Below are positions 11,001 through 19,619 of a stretch of DNA of 64,000 nucleotides, piece by piece. The stretch spans positions 39,156,728-39,220,727 of the forward strand of contig OX031069.1 of the NCBI GenBank assembly GCA_943736015.1. Reading direction: 5' to 3'. The stretch's first letter is position 1; every line of letters begins with the position of its first letter. The notes under the pieces were generated by a model, which did no database searches, was not told the DNA's origin, and was given only the letters and a program-made list of their open reading frames with translations. The position numbers were made by a program, and so were the translations under genes. Source of the DNA: Tridacna crocea. Its lineage: Eukaryota > Mollusca > Bivalvia > Cardiida > Cardiidae.

Positions 11001-14000
11001 CGCCACGTCGTCTGTGTCAGATAACGCTCACCGAGTTGTAAGCATTATACTTTTGTACATTAAATCTTTACCAAACGACAAAGTTTGGACAAGTCCAAAT
11101 TGAAAACATTTGCAGACGACAAAATAAATGTGTACCAAAATTTGAAATTTGATTTGGAAAGGGTAGAAAACATTGTGGGAAAAGGAAAAAATGCTGGTTA
11201 CCAGAATTTTCTCCTTTTCCTACAATATTTTTAAAGGCATCTTTCTCAGGGTCGTTAAAAGTCAGGATTGTGTGCTTAAGAGTTAAAGTAACAATAAATC
11301 ACAAATCTTAACAAAGCGGTTGTGAAATTGTGCTTGAATTTATATCATACCATATAAAAGTATGGATCGAAAGATTGGCCGAGGTGTTCCGAATGTGCCA
11401 GAGTGTGATTCCATTATCTAGTTAACCGTTTACCAAACAACAGAAATTAAGATTTGTCCAAATTGAAAGCATTTCCAGAGTAAAATTTAATGATGAAATT
11501 TGTCTTTCATATGGTAGAAAACATGGTAGGGAAAAAGAGAAAATGCTGGTTACCAGCATTTTCTCCTTTTCCCTGCCCTGTTTTCAAAGGCTTCTTTTTC
11601 AGGGTCGTTAAAATATATTGTTCCTTTGTCCACAGGCAGCAATAATTGTGGCACACATGACTACGCACCTGTCTGACGCAAACTTTGCCAAAGCTGCCGT
11701 CAATACAAAGATAGGGGTGTTCACGCAGGCCGAGACATTAGCGGTGTACCCAGAATACAGCCAATATGCTACCTACGGGTGCTCTGAACGTATCCTTTAT
11801 TCCTTATACCCCTGTCACACCCGTCTGCGCATGTCATTTTCTTCGAAGATTCGGTGTGTATTTGTAGAATGTCCTCTAGCGGGAGATAATGCTTTTCCTT
11901 AGCGATAACAGGTCAATGCACAGGCTCCTGCCAGCGGTCCTGCACTTTCGATGGCAGACAGTATTATACACTGGCTGGTGTCGGTGGTGCGCGCGCAGTT
12001 ATCAGAGACGCAAATTTACTTTGTCACGATGATTACCGAGGGAAGTCGAACATTCTTGTGCATGAGTATGCGCACAGTATCCATGGAAACGTCCTTGACT
12101 CTGCAATGAAATCCAGAGTGAGTGAAGAAAAATTCATAACTCTCAGCTTATCCAATCACATCAAGCGCTGCAATTAGGAGAACCATACTCTAAAGCGTTC
12201 ACCAAACAATGCGGCATTTTTTTCCTTCCCACTTCTTTTCCCGCAACAGCCTTTTTTTTTTCAAAGGTCGTTAATCCTTCGACTGTTGAGCGAGACGCAC
12301 TGACTTTTTGCGGGCAGTGTAGATCAAGATCAGACTGCACTGCAAAATTTGGGCTTTTAATTTTGGCTATAAATTTCAGTCAGTTATTTAGCAAGATGAG
12401 GGATGAATTTCGGGATTTTGTGCTCAAGGGTTGAATAGGTTATTTCTTTAGAATCAGTCACTCTCTATAATAAACCCGCCACTCTGTCATGATAATCCAT
12501 GTTGAAGTTACTGCTTGATTGGTTAGGCGTTTGGCTTTGGTTTGATTTACGGGTTACCGTTCTCAGCGCCAAATATACTGCCGAACTAAAGTTAACGGCC
12601 AGAAAAAGCATGTTCGCTCATAACCCCCAAAAAATGAAAGCAACACCTTCAACTCTTGACGTGTTTTATAACGACGTGTTACCTTTTCATTAATGTAAAC
12701 AAAATTACTAACAAAGAAATTTCATTCGCGCGGCAAGTGTCGGAAGTACCCCAACCCGCTCCCCTTTCGAATAGTTGCAAGAAAGTTTTTTGAGATGATT
12801 CTTCTTCTGGTCCTTAACTTTAGTTCGGCAGTATAGATAAACTCGACTTCTTTCGACGGTTATACATACAATCCATTGAATCTTACAAAAATTTGGATTG
12901 TATAAGTTTGACTACACAAAGGGACAGCATAGATCACAGATCAGACTGCACGTTCTGTGCAGTCTGATCTTGACCTATGCTGTCCACAAACGTCCGTGTT
13001 TCTGCCTATGGTGCCGAAAGGGTTAAAGCAGTAGTCTCAACATCAAGAAATTCCGTGTTCGATCCTCTCTTACAGTCTTTAAATTTTATCGCAGCGACTA
13101 GAGCACCTATCCATGCTCTAACTGGAGTTTCCTACACTAGTAATTCGCATAATATTCTTCCCAAGGTACTGGCTGCTTTTCCCACGTAGCAGCTGTCGAA
13201 ACAACGACCAGCGTCGTAAGAGAAATGATCGAATCCTGTCGCAAAGACTTTTATCAGTCCTCGATAAGAGAATGGCCGAGGGAACGATTCGAACCAGCAA
13301 CCTCTATGGTTTTTGGACATGCAGAAAATTCAGTCATAGCAAAAAGCATCGAGCCATGTCAGCCTCCGCGGACTGCGCAGGCTGACATGGGTCGATGCTT
13401 TTTGCAGAGGCGTTTAAAACCCACTTATCACATAACATGCCTAATATGTTTAATGTCAATTTCAGATAACAGCAGCGTTTGCTAATGCCAGAAATACGGG
13501 TATATGGTCGGATCATTATGCCATGTCTAACGAACAGGAGTACTTCGCTGTTGGAACATCTGTGTTTTTTCACTCGGAGGAAACCACTGGAGCTGGAACT
13601 CACAGTATGAACAGGTTCGTTAGAGACCGTTTTAGGATTCGTGTAATATCGCCTTTCCTCGTTGTGACGGATTCGGCTAACACTCGGGTAATGCGTATCC
13701 AAGCGCAAGAAATGTAAGATAAATACGCCACATTTCCTCTTGGTAGTGCGGCACGCTCATATTGCCTTGTAACAACTATTTTCGCCTTCAATATTGGAGA
13801 GTAAGAAAGTAAAATCGGTATTTTCACTGGTAGTACCTGTGCAATATCGAAAAATATTCCACCGATATGTCTCAATAACCTACCGGAAAGCATGAATTTA
13901 ATCTTTGATGCTTTTTTTTTTCTGAAAAGCCGTTGCCAAGGATGTTTCCTTATCTTGTTGTCCTTTATTTTATTCATTTCAGTTGCAACAATCAAGTATG

Positions 14001-14118
14001 CTGGTCAGAGGTGGCGACAAGATATCATTTATACCAACGAGACCTATTGCTGTACGGAATTCTCTACGACATTTTCTCAGACAAACCAGGAAACCTGGCA
14101 GCTTGCATGGCTTACTAG
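8009..14118 (+). CDS. secreted gluzincin-type zinc metallopeptidase, six-exon gene (overall span)
   Basis: The exons are 8009-8057, 10859-11037, 11636-11789, 11912-12117, 13466-13614 and 13983-14118. Phases 1, 0, 1, 0 and 2 agree at all five junctions, giving 290 residues. Residues 1-17 (MPLLIISLIVLAGFLTA) form a signal peptide. Residues 178-182 are HEYAH, the HExxH zinc site with catalytic Glu179. About 37 residues later NEQEYFA (218-224) supplies the likely third ligand, Glu219 or Glu221. This order is that of clan MA gluzincins and resembles the ATLF-type peptidase core. Cysteines at 125, 130, 134, 138 and 165 and in the last exon suggest disulfides, fitting secretion. The substrate is unknown. 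The first exon is the least certain part, supported by phase match and signal-peptide character only. I do not recognise a named gene. Confidence 0.72.
8270..8585 (-). mobile_element. foldback element family C, copy 1
   Basis: An inner pair, GTAAACCACGTTCTGAGTTATGAGG and its inverse around 8440-8545, with CGCCCTCGTGG in the loop and a unique flank (CATGTTAGAATCGAAATAAT). The other copies are at 36730-37050 and 61765-62110. The long stem could read out as a hairpin RNA. Confidence 0.7.
8591..8825. mobile_element. palindromic TTAA MITE family B, copy 1
   Basis: TTAA at 8591-8594 and 8822-8825; termini CCCTTTAC / GTAAAGGG. Core TTGTGGCAAAAGTTGAAATT, GCTCGTCACGAGC and the inverse arm. Distinct from family A in all internal sequence, but with the same length and layout. 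Confidence 0.82.
8826..9325. other. intron 1 of the metallopeptidase, nothing recognised
   Basis: No domain, repeat core or exon is supported here. A run of nine C (9180-9188) is present. The minus-strand frame 9016-9399 shows no family features. Confidence 0.4.
9331..9690. repeat. diverged tandem duplication, period about 191-198 bp
   Basis: Shared landmarks are GACACACCA (9338/9529), GAAGTGCTTCCGGGTCGTA, TTTTTCAGGGAACTGGAA (near 9418 and 9616) and TCTTGTTGATTTTATAAATT (9459/9656). Copy 2 stays open as TPSTLTELFFRELEKGSIKR; copy 1 has stops. It may be a piece of an old coding repeat; no family is recognised. Confidence 0.6.
9914..9962. repeat. hairpin family D (TCAGACTG)
   Basis: TAGATCAAAATCAGACTG faces CAGTCTGATCTTGG. 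One of several copies; see 29581-29646 for the best. Confidence 0.6.
10056..10257. mobile_element. long-stem foldback family E, copy 1
   Basis: GGGCCCGTATTCACCAAC opens and GTTGGTGAATACCTACGGGCCC closes; the centre is CAACTTCTGATTGGCTAAAT and its inverse. About 200 bp, nearly all in the stem. Copies at 31151-31362 and 62828-62982; partial at 19129-19240 and 47068-47165. Confidence 0.75.
10263..10690. other. intronic stretch with (GAT)n, otherwise unrecognised
   Basis: A short ATGATGATGATGATGATG run is at about 10359-10377. The rest is AT-rich with no repeat core seen. Confidence 0.4.
10693..10844. mobile_element. 152-bp foldback abutting metallopeptidase exon 2
   Basis: Arms begin ATTAGTTGTACGGTCAGG and end CCTGACTGTACAACTAAT, and continue through GGGACTTGGAAACTTGTTCA to the loop CCTCGCCTTCGGCTCGGGG. 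Its last bases lie 14 bp before the exon. Confidence 0.8.
10859..11037 (+). CDS. metallopeptidase exon 2
   Basis: Acceptor gtctacag|CG, donor CGAGTT|GTAAGC. The exon encodes residues 17-76, containing NGQVTDANYGNSIRVDATS and ending DNAHRV, and joins in phase 0 to AAIIVAHMTTHLSDANFAK. The acceptor lies 14 bp after the end of a 152-bp foldback (10693-10844), whose last bases (ctaataa) could serve as the branch point. A second possible acceptor (ccaaag at 10881-10886) would leave phase 2 and does not fit exon 1. Confidence 0.65.
11060..11286. mobile_element. family A MITE
   Basis: TTAA at 11060-11063 and 11283-11286; it starts 23 bp after the exon 2 donor. Hairpin loop CTGGTTACCAG with one arm mismatch. 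Confidence 0.78.
11422..11611. mobile_element. family A MITE, right end truncated
   Basis: TTAA at 11422-11425, core GGTTACCAGCATTTTCTCC; stops at GGGTCGTTAA (11602-11611), 24 bp before exon 3. Confidence 0.72.
11636..11789 (+). CDS. metallopeptidase exon 3
   Basis: Acceptor tgtccacag|GCAGC, donor GAAC|GTATCC. Residues 77-127 include VAHMTTHLSDANFAKAAV and end in YATYGCSE. The exon begins 25 bp after a 3'-truncated TTAA MITE. The codons read cleanly with no stop. Confidence 0.78.
11912..12117 (+). CDS. metallopeptidase exon 4 with HExxH zinc site
   Basis: Acceptor ataacag|GTCAA, donor TCCAGA|GTGAGT. The frame is fixed by the split codon C|GT. It encodes QCTGSCQRSCTFDGRQYYT, then VGGARAVIRDANLLC, then SNILVHEYAHSIHGNVLDS. 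HEYAH (178-182) gives two zinc-ligand histidines and the catalytic Glu. This is the most diagnostic exon of the gene. The intron before it is only 122 bp. Confidence 0.85.
12922..12985. repeat. hairpin family D
   Basis: GGACAGCATAGATCACAGAT ... ATCTTGACCTATGCTGTCC around TGCACGTTCTGTGCA. A half copy lies at about 12310-12345 (GCAGTGTAGATCAAGATCAG). Confidence 0.7.
13075..13335 (-). mobile_element. tRNA-derived SINE family 2, copy 1
   Basis: Minus strand: a B-box-like GGTTCGAATCG (complement of 13286-13296) and a body shared with 40795-41045 (TTCCCACGTAGC, CGTCGTAAGAGAAATGATCG, GAATCCTGTCGCAAAGAC). No clear target duplication found. Confidence 0.55.
13339..13405. repeat. hairpin family F
   Basis: GCAAAAAGCATCGAGCCATG ... 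CATGGGTCGATGCTTTTTGC, loop CTCCGCGGACTGCGCAG. Related hairpins at 50255-50325 and 63684-63755. Confidence 0.72.
13466..13614 (+). CDS. metallopeptidase exon 5 with putative third zinc ligand
   Basis: Acceptor tcaatttcag|ATAAC, donor AACAG|GTTCGT. It reads ITAAFANARNTGIWSDHYAM and then SNEQEYFAVGTSVFFHSEET. The NExxEYFA block after HExxH fits a gluzincin Glu ligand. The 1.35-kb intron before it is filled by hairpins and a SINE. Confidence 0.82.
13810..13895. repeat. dispersed repeat pair with 38735-38830
   Basis: Shares AAATCGGTATTTTCACTGGT, AATATCGAAAA and GGAAAGCATGAA with 38735-38830. It sits in intron 5. Confidence 0.6.
13983..14118 (+). CDS. metallopeptidase exon 6 (C terminus)
   Basis: Acceptor tcatttcag|TTGCAAC. 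The split codon AG|T continues as CNNQVCWSEVATRYHLYQRD and ends NLAACMAY with TAG at 14116-14118. Three cysteines may pair with those of exons 3-4. No clear AATAAA poly(A) signal is seen before the SINE at 14309. Confidence 0.8.
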
Positions 14119-14308
14119 TGCTTTTTCTGTTGTTGAAGATTATTTAGAAAGAAAAATGAGCAGCGTTGTGTGAAAAGGGGTGGGGTGCATCTTTGCCATG
14201 CATTACTCAAAACAATTTGTCGCATAACAAGGGTTCATTTTCTGTAAAAACTGGTTAAATCTTGTAGGAGAATAGTTCTTTGATATGTAGAAAATCAGAC
14301 ACGAAATT

Positions 14309-14515
14309 CTATAAACGGTTGTTGTTGTTGTTTGGGTGTATTGCGGTTTAACGCCACTTTAACAGCTAAGGTCATGTCATGGCGGTCAGCGACGCAGCAA
14401 ATGTGAGAGGCGAAATACGCCGGTAAGAAAGTTCGCCTCAACCGGGTATCGAACTCACATCAACCAGGTCATGAGTCCGACACGCTCACTACTAAGCCAT
14501 CTGGGCGGGCAAACG
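14309..14515 (-). mobile_element. tRNA-derived SINE family 1, copy 1
   Basis: Complement begins CCCGCCCAGATGGCTTAGTA (A-box region) with B box GAGTTCGATACCC, then CGAACTTTCTTACCGGCG and the tail GGCGTTAAACCGCAATACAC. Copies at 15696-15957 (-) and 49686-49962 (+). Confidence 0.78.
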
Positions 14516-14651
14516 GTTGTTCTGTTTTATAATCTACACTGTTAAACATTGTAGAAGCATGTATTCACGAACTAGAGGACTTAGAAGAAAATATATGCAA
14601 GAGCCTTTTTGACATGGACTTGCAGTACAATAACGCACAAATCTTCACAGT

Positions 14652-14688
<37 letters not shown>

Positions 14689-14692
14689 ATGA
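14652..14692. repeat. (AAAT)n microsatellite
   Basis: About nine units of AAAT/AATA, ending in ATGAAAAATAAAA. Confidence 0.9.
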
Positions 14693-14907
14693 AAAATAAA
14701 ATTATGAACTCTTCACTGCGCAATCCTTAATCTTAACGACCATGAGAAAGAAGCCTATAGAAAACATTATGGGAAAAAGGAGAAAATTCAAAGATATTTG
14801 ATAGATACCCACCCCTCACAACGTACGTCAGTGTGACGTCACATGTAGTGATATCTGACCCTTGTTATAAAGTCAGTGTGCGTGTTTGGTAAGACTGTTT
14901 TTTGTTT

Positions 14908-14938
14908 GCAATACAATACAATACAATACAATACAATA
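14908..14938. repeat. (CAATA)n, tail of the LINE
   Basis: Six pentamer units followed by TTTTATTTAAGTATTTAGGCC, typical of a LINE 3' end in inverted orientation. Confidence 0.85.
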
Positions 14939-15695
14939 TTTTATTTAAGTATTTAGGCCACTGGCCCATATACCGTAACATATCATATAAATTATTTACA
15001 GAGTGACGTTGGATATATGTAACAAATTTACAATCAAAGTTTAAGTTAAGGGTTATGTAAAGATTTAGTTATCTGAAAATTAGAGGTCATATGTTGAATT
15101 GTAAAAACTTTTGAAAGCATTTGTTGGAAGACCTTATTTCATCTATAGATTATTACATTAACTTAGACAATTACCATAAAATAATATTAATTCCAAATTT
15201 CACGCTCATGTGGTTTAAGCTCTTGAAACATTGTGCAAGATGATAATTGTTTATACATTTAACCAAGACATTTACTAAATATAATATCAATGCAACATTT
15301 TAATCTTTTGAAAACACTGTGCCAACACTTAATATTCATTCAAATTATGATAACAGAAAAATTTGTTGGTTGGATTTATCTGTCAACCAATTATAATTAC
15401 AATATGATATATAAATATTTTTTTTTAGCATATCCAAACATTTGATAAACATTGTGACAAACAATTGAATTGCTCCTGCAGTTAAAAGACTATAAAGACA
15501 CTACTTAAAAACAATCGTATATTTTAACGTCTCGATAGGGTGCATCGAAAACATTGTAAGAAACGATAGAACAGCGAAAAAAATGACATTTTGACAAGCA
15601 CAATACGTCAAAATAACTTCGACGGACATAGCACTAATAAAAGCGCAAATGAAAATTTAATGATTAGGTTTAATTGTCTAGCCATTACCTTTAGA

Positions 15696-15957
15696 TGGTT
15701 GTATTGGGGTTTAACACCACTTTAACAGCTTAGGTCATATCATGGCGGTCGGTGACACACGTGTTTCCTGGCTTTCTCATACCGGTACTTACACAACGTT
15801 CTTTCCAAAACCACCGACTACTTTTCTCACATGCTTCGGCAGAGGTAAAAGGCGAAAATACGCCAGAAAGAAAGTTTGCCTCAACCGGGTATCGAACTTT
15901 CAACCACCAGGTCATGAGTCTGACACGCTCACCTCTGAGCCACCCGGGCGGGCCCAT
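15696..15957 (-). mobile_element. tRNA-derived SINE family 1, copy 2
   Basis: Complement: GCCCGCCCGGGTGGCTCAGA, B box GTTCGATACCC, body CTTTCTGGCGTATTTTCGCC, tail GTGGTGTTAAACCCCAATAC. Plus- and minus-strand frames across it are not genes. Confidence 0.8.
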
Positions 15958-16119
15958 TACCTTTAGAACACGATATTTAATTTTCATCCTATATGAAAAC
16001 TTTTTGAAAAGAAGGAGAAACAAAAAAGGAATATTGTGACAGAAGACAGCATTACTCCTACAATTTAAGAAACTTTAAAATCACTACTCCAGCAATCCTG
16101 TTTTTCAACAACTCAGATT

Positions 16120-16200
16120 GGGTGCATTTTAAAACATTGTGGAAAAAGTATAGAAGCTAGCAATCAGCATGTTTTTTCCTTTCACAGTGTCCTCTACTTA
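16120..16200. repeat. decayed palindromic MITE core
   Basis: AAAACATTGTGGAAAAAG ... TTTTTTCCTTTCACAGTG, an old relative of family A without recognisable ends. Confidence 0.45.
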
Positions 16201-16864
16201 TCTAATTAAATTCGGTAATTACAGAGATAATTTTAGATAAGATTAAGTATAATGACATAACCTTTTAACATAAATGTACAGTCGCAAAAAGGAGTAATAC
16301 TCAGTATTGAGGCAAAATTTATATAAACTATATTTCAAAAATACAATAATGACTATTGTAATTGAATGAAAATAAGATCATATATGAGGAAATAAGATCA
16401 TTCTTATGCTTTATGCCCTATGCGAGTTCGTTTAAATTTTTTTTCGCAAAGCAAAGGATTCCGACAGGTACTTTGCAGCCTTACATGTATATACTGTATC
16501 TTTCTTATTTAGTTTTAGAATAGCGTAAAACGTGCTAAGGTTTCTATTTCGTAACCAGTATGGCCTAAAGTATTTTATTCTGAGTTCTTTATATACAGAA
16601 CAATGAAAGAAAAAATGGAACTCATCTTCTACAATATATATATCTTTAGATTTACATATAGAACAAAATCTATACTCTCTATCAATTGACAAATGCCTAA
16701 TCTTTTCAATCATCAAATCATGTGCCGAACACCTGAAATTCGCCAAAGTTTTCTGAAGTATATTAGAAAGGCCAGTATTGAGATAAAATTCTGGATCTAG
16801 CAGCGTTTTGAAATTTTTATAGTGTAAAGCTTTAGAAGAAACGTCAATTTCACTATACCATATT

Positions 16865-17285
16865 GCTATACTGTAATCGTTCCTTTAAATGATCTGAAAA
16901 AGACTTTAGACCTCCAAAGCGTACAATGCCTAGGGACTTTGTTTTTTGTCAACGCTTTTGTTAACTACTTATAATAATGGAATAGACTTCGACCAGCTAT
17001 TAAAACCAAACCACTTTTTGATATTTGGTCAAAGTGTTTGTGCATATAGACATCTGTTTCCTGTCTAAAACATCAGAATATTAAATGTAATCATCTAATG
17101 TCTTTGATAAATACATGTACATGAGAGTCTTTGTAGTCCGTTTGTATCCACCCAAGCTAGCCTCATTCTATCTTCATATCGTACTTACTTTTCAATATGG
17201 CGGACATAAGTTACGAAAATGCGCAGGTCCGATATCATTTCCTGTGACGTAGGTTGTTGCCCTTGGATACCGGTAGTACTTCTGC
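16865..17285. other. intergenic, nothing recognised
   Basis: Contains CAATATGGCGGACATA at 17194-17209, which resembles a YY1-type promoter motif, but no exon could be attached to it. Confidence 0.3.
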
Positions 17286-17286
17286 T

Positions 17287-17479
17287 TGTACCAAACCACA
17301 AAAGAATTTAGATAAGTCCGGACTGAAAGCACTTGCAGGAATCATTTAAAATGTGTATTGGACTCATATCAGTAAAGGTTAAAAAAGTTACCAGTAATTT
17401 TTCTCTTTTCCCCACAATGTTTTAAAGAACTTGCTTCGTGAGGGTCGTTGAAGTTCTGGACTGTATGTTAAAGGGTTAA
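17287..17479. mobile_element. family A MITE, partial
   Basis: Right TTAA 17476-17479, left end TTGTACCAAACC; the hairpin's left arm is lost. Confidence 0.55.
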
Positions 17480-17607
17480 TAAACATTCCTTCATGATTGC
17501 TGAATTCTGCTCAAATCCAGTTCTCGGGACTTTTGGCCCTTTGATTTTCTGACCGGGCAGTTTTCAAAGACAACATCGGGATGCCTTCATAACCCTGTCG
17601 TTACATT

Positions 17608-17895
17608 ATTGGCTTGCAACATGCGAAAATGCGCATTCGGACATTTGCAAGCGTAAATTGTCGTCTCGGATAAACCTGTGCATGTCGCACAGGCCAGTCT
17701 GAGACGACACTTTACAACTACCTGAGATTTTGTGCTACAATAGACCTGCATAAAACATAAAATCACATAGAAACGAAAAGTGTCGTTTCGGATTAGCCTG
17801 CGCAGATTGCGCAGGCTGATTCGATATGACACTAGAAGCAAATATCCGAATGCCCTTTTTCGTGTAAAGCAGGCCATTATGTTGTCATGGTGGTG
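17608..17895. mobile_element. double-hairpin element family G, copy 1
   Basis: Two palindromes: GTCGTCTCGGATAAACCTGT with its inverse (17656-17712), and AGTGTCGTTTCGGATTAGCC with its inverse (17777-17832). The outer ends GCAACATGCGAAAATGCGCA and GAATGCCCTTTTTCGTGT are themselves roughly inverted. Copies at 43274-43485, 47571-47832 and 53048-53292. Confidence 0.72.
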
Positions 17896-18036
17896 CAAAC
17901 ACTGATATCTATCGTTATCTCTTTTATTACCCTTTTTCACTGCTGACTAGATGGATTTTACTTTTTCCCGAGGTCTAAAAGAAGATTTTTGTTGCATCTG
18001 AGGCTGAGTTTAGTCGAAGATTAGCGTCAGATAGCA

Positions 18037-18113
18037 GCGGACGGTGCAGATCTAGATCAACTTGAGACCAGACTGCATGCATGTTTTGTGTAGTCCGATC
18101 TTGATCTACGCCA
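18037..18113. repeat. hairpin family D, diverged
   Basis: GCGGACGGTGCAGATCTAGA ... TAGTCCGATCTTGATCTACGC around GCATGCATG. Confidence 0.55.
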
Positions 18114-18227
18114 TATGCAAAAGCTATTCAAGGCCGCATAGGTGGAGTTACTTGGTGTAATTCATTTTAACCCGGGCTGGGTTTCGGTGTAGCTGAATGT
18201 GCTGGCTCGTCACCTACTTTTTGTCCC

Positions 18228-18260
18228 TATATCTCCCGCTAGATGGCATTCTACAAATAC
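18228..18260. repeat. 30-bp motif shared by three loci
   Basis: TATCTCCCGCTAGATGGCAT then TCTACAAATA, repeated at 19840-19869 and, inverted, at 11859-11889 inside metallopeptidase intron 3. Confidence 0.6.
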
Positions 18261-19128
18261 TGATCTAATGTGGGCATTCTGGGTACTATAGCGCAGTAAT
18301 TTTTGTGGTATTTGTCGAAGACAATACCACTATGAGTTCAAGATTGAATTTTGATAACTATGTATCTTATTTTGTGCAAAGCCGTAAGAAATAAACCCAG
18401 TTAAACTCATTTTTTCTCAGGCAAATGAGTTTTTCGGTAGCACTCAGATATGTAATTTGAAATGACATATTGAAATACATTGGGCGAGGCCATCGATCGT
18501 TGAGATATTTATTTTTTAATAGAAAATAGCTTGTATCGCTCATAGCCTTTTATTGAACTGGCCACCGTTGTATACCTACACGTAGTTGTATCAGGGGCGG
18601 TAACCAGTCTAGCCTTTTATTGGCGCAATGATACAAATTTGCCTGCTTTTTCGTTCCAAATCAATTCGCTCCATGGCTTGTTCGTCCTATGATTGCGCGC
18701 TTCTCCATGTGATAGCTCATGAATATTCGTAGAACGAAGTAATTGAGTATAATGTTGGAAATTAAAGGTAGAATGCTACAGATATTTCAAAATTATAGTT
18801 TTAAGGTACATGAGCACTCTCTATTTTCAACCGAAAAAGTTATTAATTTGCTTAGTGGGTTGACTTTAAGCCAATATTTGAACAATATGTCTCGTTTTCT
18901 TTCAAATTATTAATTCCAAACAACGGGTTTCCTTGACAAATACCACTTCAGCGTTCTCAACACTTTGATTCAAAACAATAGCCGTTACTTTGAATTTCAC
19001 AGCAGACTGATCCAAAACAAGACTTTCCGTTTTTACGTAATTTTCTATTATACAAAAAAAAAACCAAAATCTAATGTAGACGTGAAAGTGCCGTCTCGGA
19101 GTAGTCTGATTCTTGCTGCCGCAAACCT

Positions 19129-19240
19129 GCAGGGTTCGTATTCACAAACCATTCTAAAGATTGTCGTTTGTCTTAACCTTCAAGATTTTCTGACTGTGAA
19201 ATAAACAGAACTTCTAATTGGCTAAACCAATATTTTTGGG
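19129..19240. repeat. half of foldback family E
   Basis: AGGGTTCGTATTCACAAACC then CAGAACTTCTAATTGGCTAA; the returning arm is missing. Confidence 0.55.
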
Positions 19241-19492
19241 AGGATGTATTTTATAAGATAGGTCGAATCCGTTGTATGCGCATGTCATATTATTCAAAGA
19301 TTCGACTTGTCTTATATGACGCATCATCCCCCCCACTCCATGGAGGAGGGAGATTGTAGTATATGCTATACTATATATATGCAGTACTGCGGTTGTTTGG
19401 GAGACCTTAGCTACAGTAACCATGAAAGTCAGTCACAACTCGGCCGATTCCGTACCTACATTTGATGGCTCCCATCACCGAGTAACCTGTAT

Positions 19493-19615
19493 CCGGTTAA
19501 AACGTCCCACAGTCAAAACGTCCCAGTCTTGACGAAACGTCACAATTTCAATTCCAAATTGGTTAAAACGTCCCCCTAAAACGCCCCCCCCCCCCCCTTT
19601 AGACGTCCTCGTATG
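19493..19615. repeat. AAACGTCCC motif cluster with poly-C
   Basis: AAAACGTCCC recurs at about 19498, 19515 and 19565, with variants AAACGTCAC (about 19538) and AAAACGCCCC (19579), then a run of 14 C and TAGACGTCCTCG. Confidence 0.75.
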
Positions 19616-19619
19616 TTTG

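Larger units (their letters stand above)
14905..16860 (-). mobile_element. non-LTR retrotransposon (LINE) 3' part
   Basis: The minus-strand frame 16746-16432 gives about 104 residues with a Cys-His knuckle: FCSICKSKD ... VEDEFHFFFHCSVYKELR, the pattern seen after the reverse transcriptase in many molluscan LINEs. The 3' tail is (ATTGT)n at 14908-14938, preceded on the minus strand by GGGCCAGTGGCCTAAATACT. A SINE (15696-15957) lies inside. Whether both ends belong to one insertion is not certain; the RT domain is absent. Confidence 0.6.

Noticed and set aside
11914..12110. Alternative reading of metallopeptidase exon 4 as VNAQAPASGPALSMADS
   Set aside because: The other frame is the one consistent with both splice phases and contains the HEYAH zinc motif.
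13225..13708. Several 60-124 residue frames on both strands
   Set aside because: They run through a SINE and a hairpin, or are shadows of metallopeptidase exon 5.
14309..14515. A functional tRNA gene
   Set aside because: A- and B-box-like blocks are present but no cloverleaf can be closed, and the same body and tail recur at two more places; it is a SINE.
15742..16023. Overlapping plus- and minus-strand frames of about 75-97 residues
   Set aside because: All lie on a tRNA-derived SINE.
17190..17320. Promoter and first exon of another gene at CAATATGGCGGACATA
   Set aside because: The frame from this ATG closes after 14 codons and no donor or downstream exon fits.
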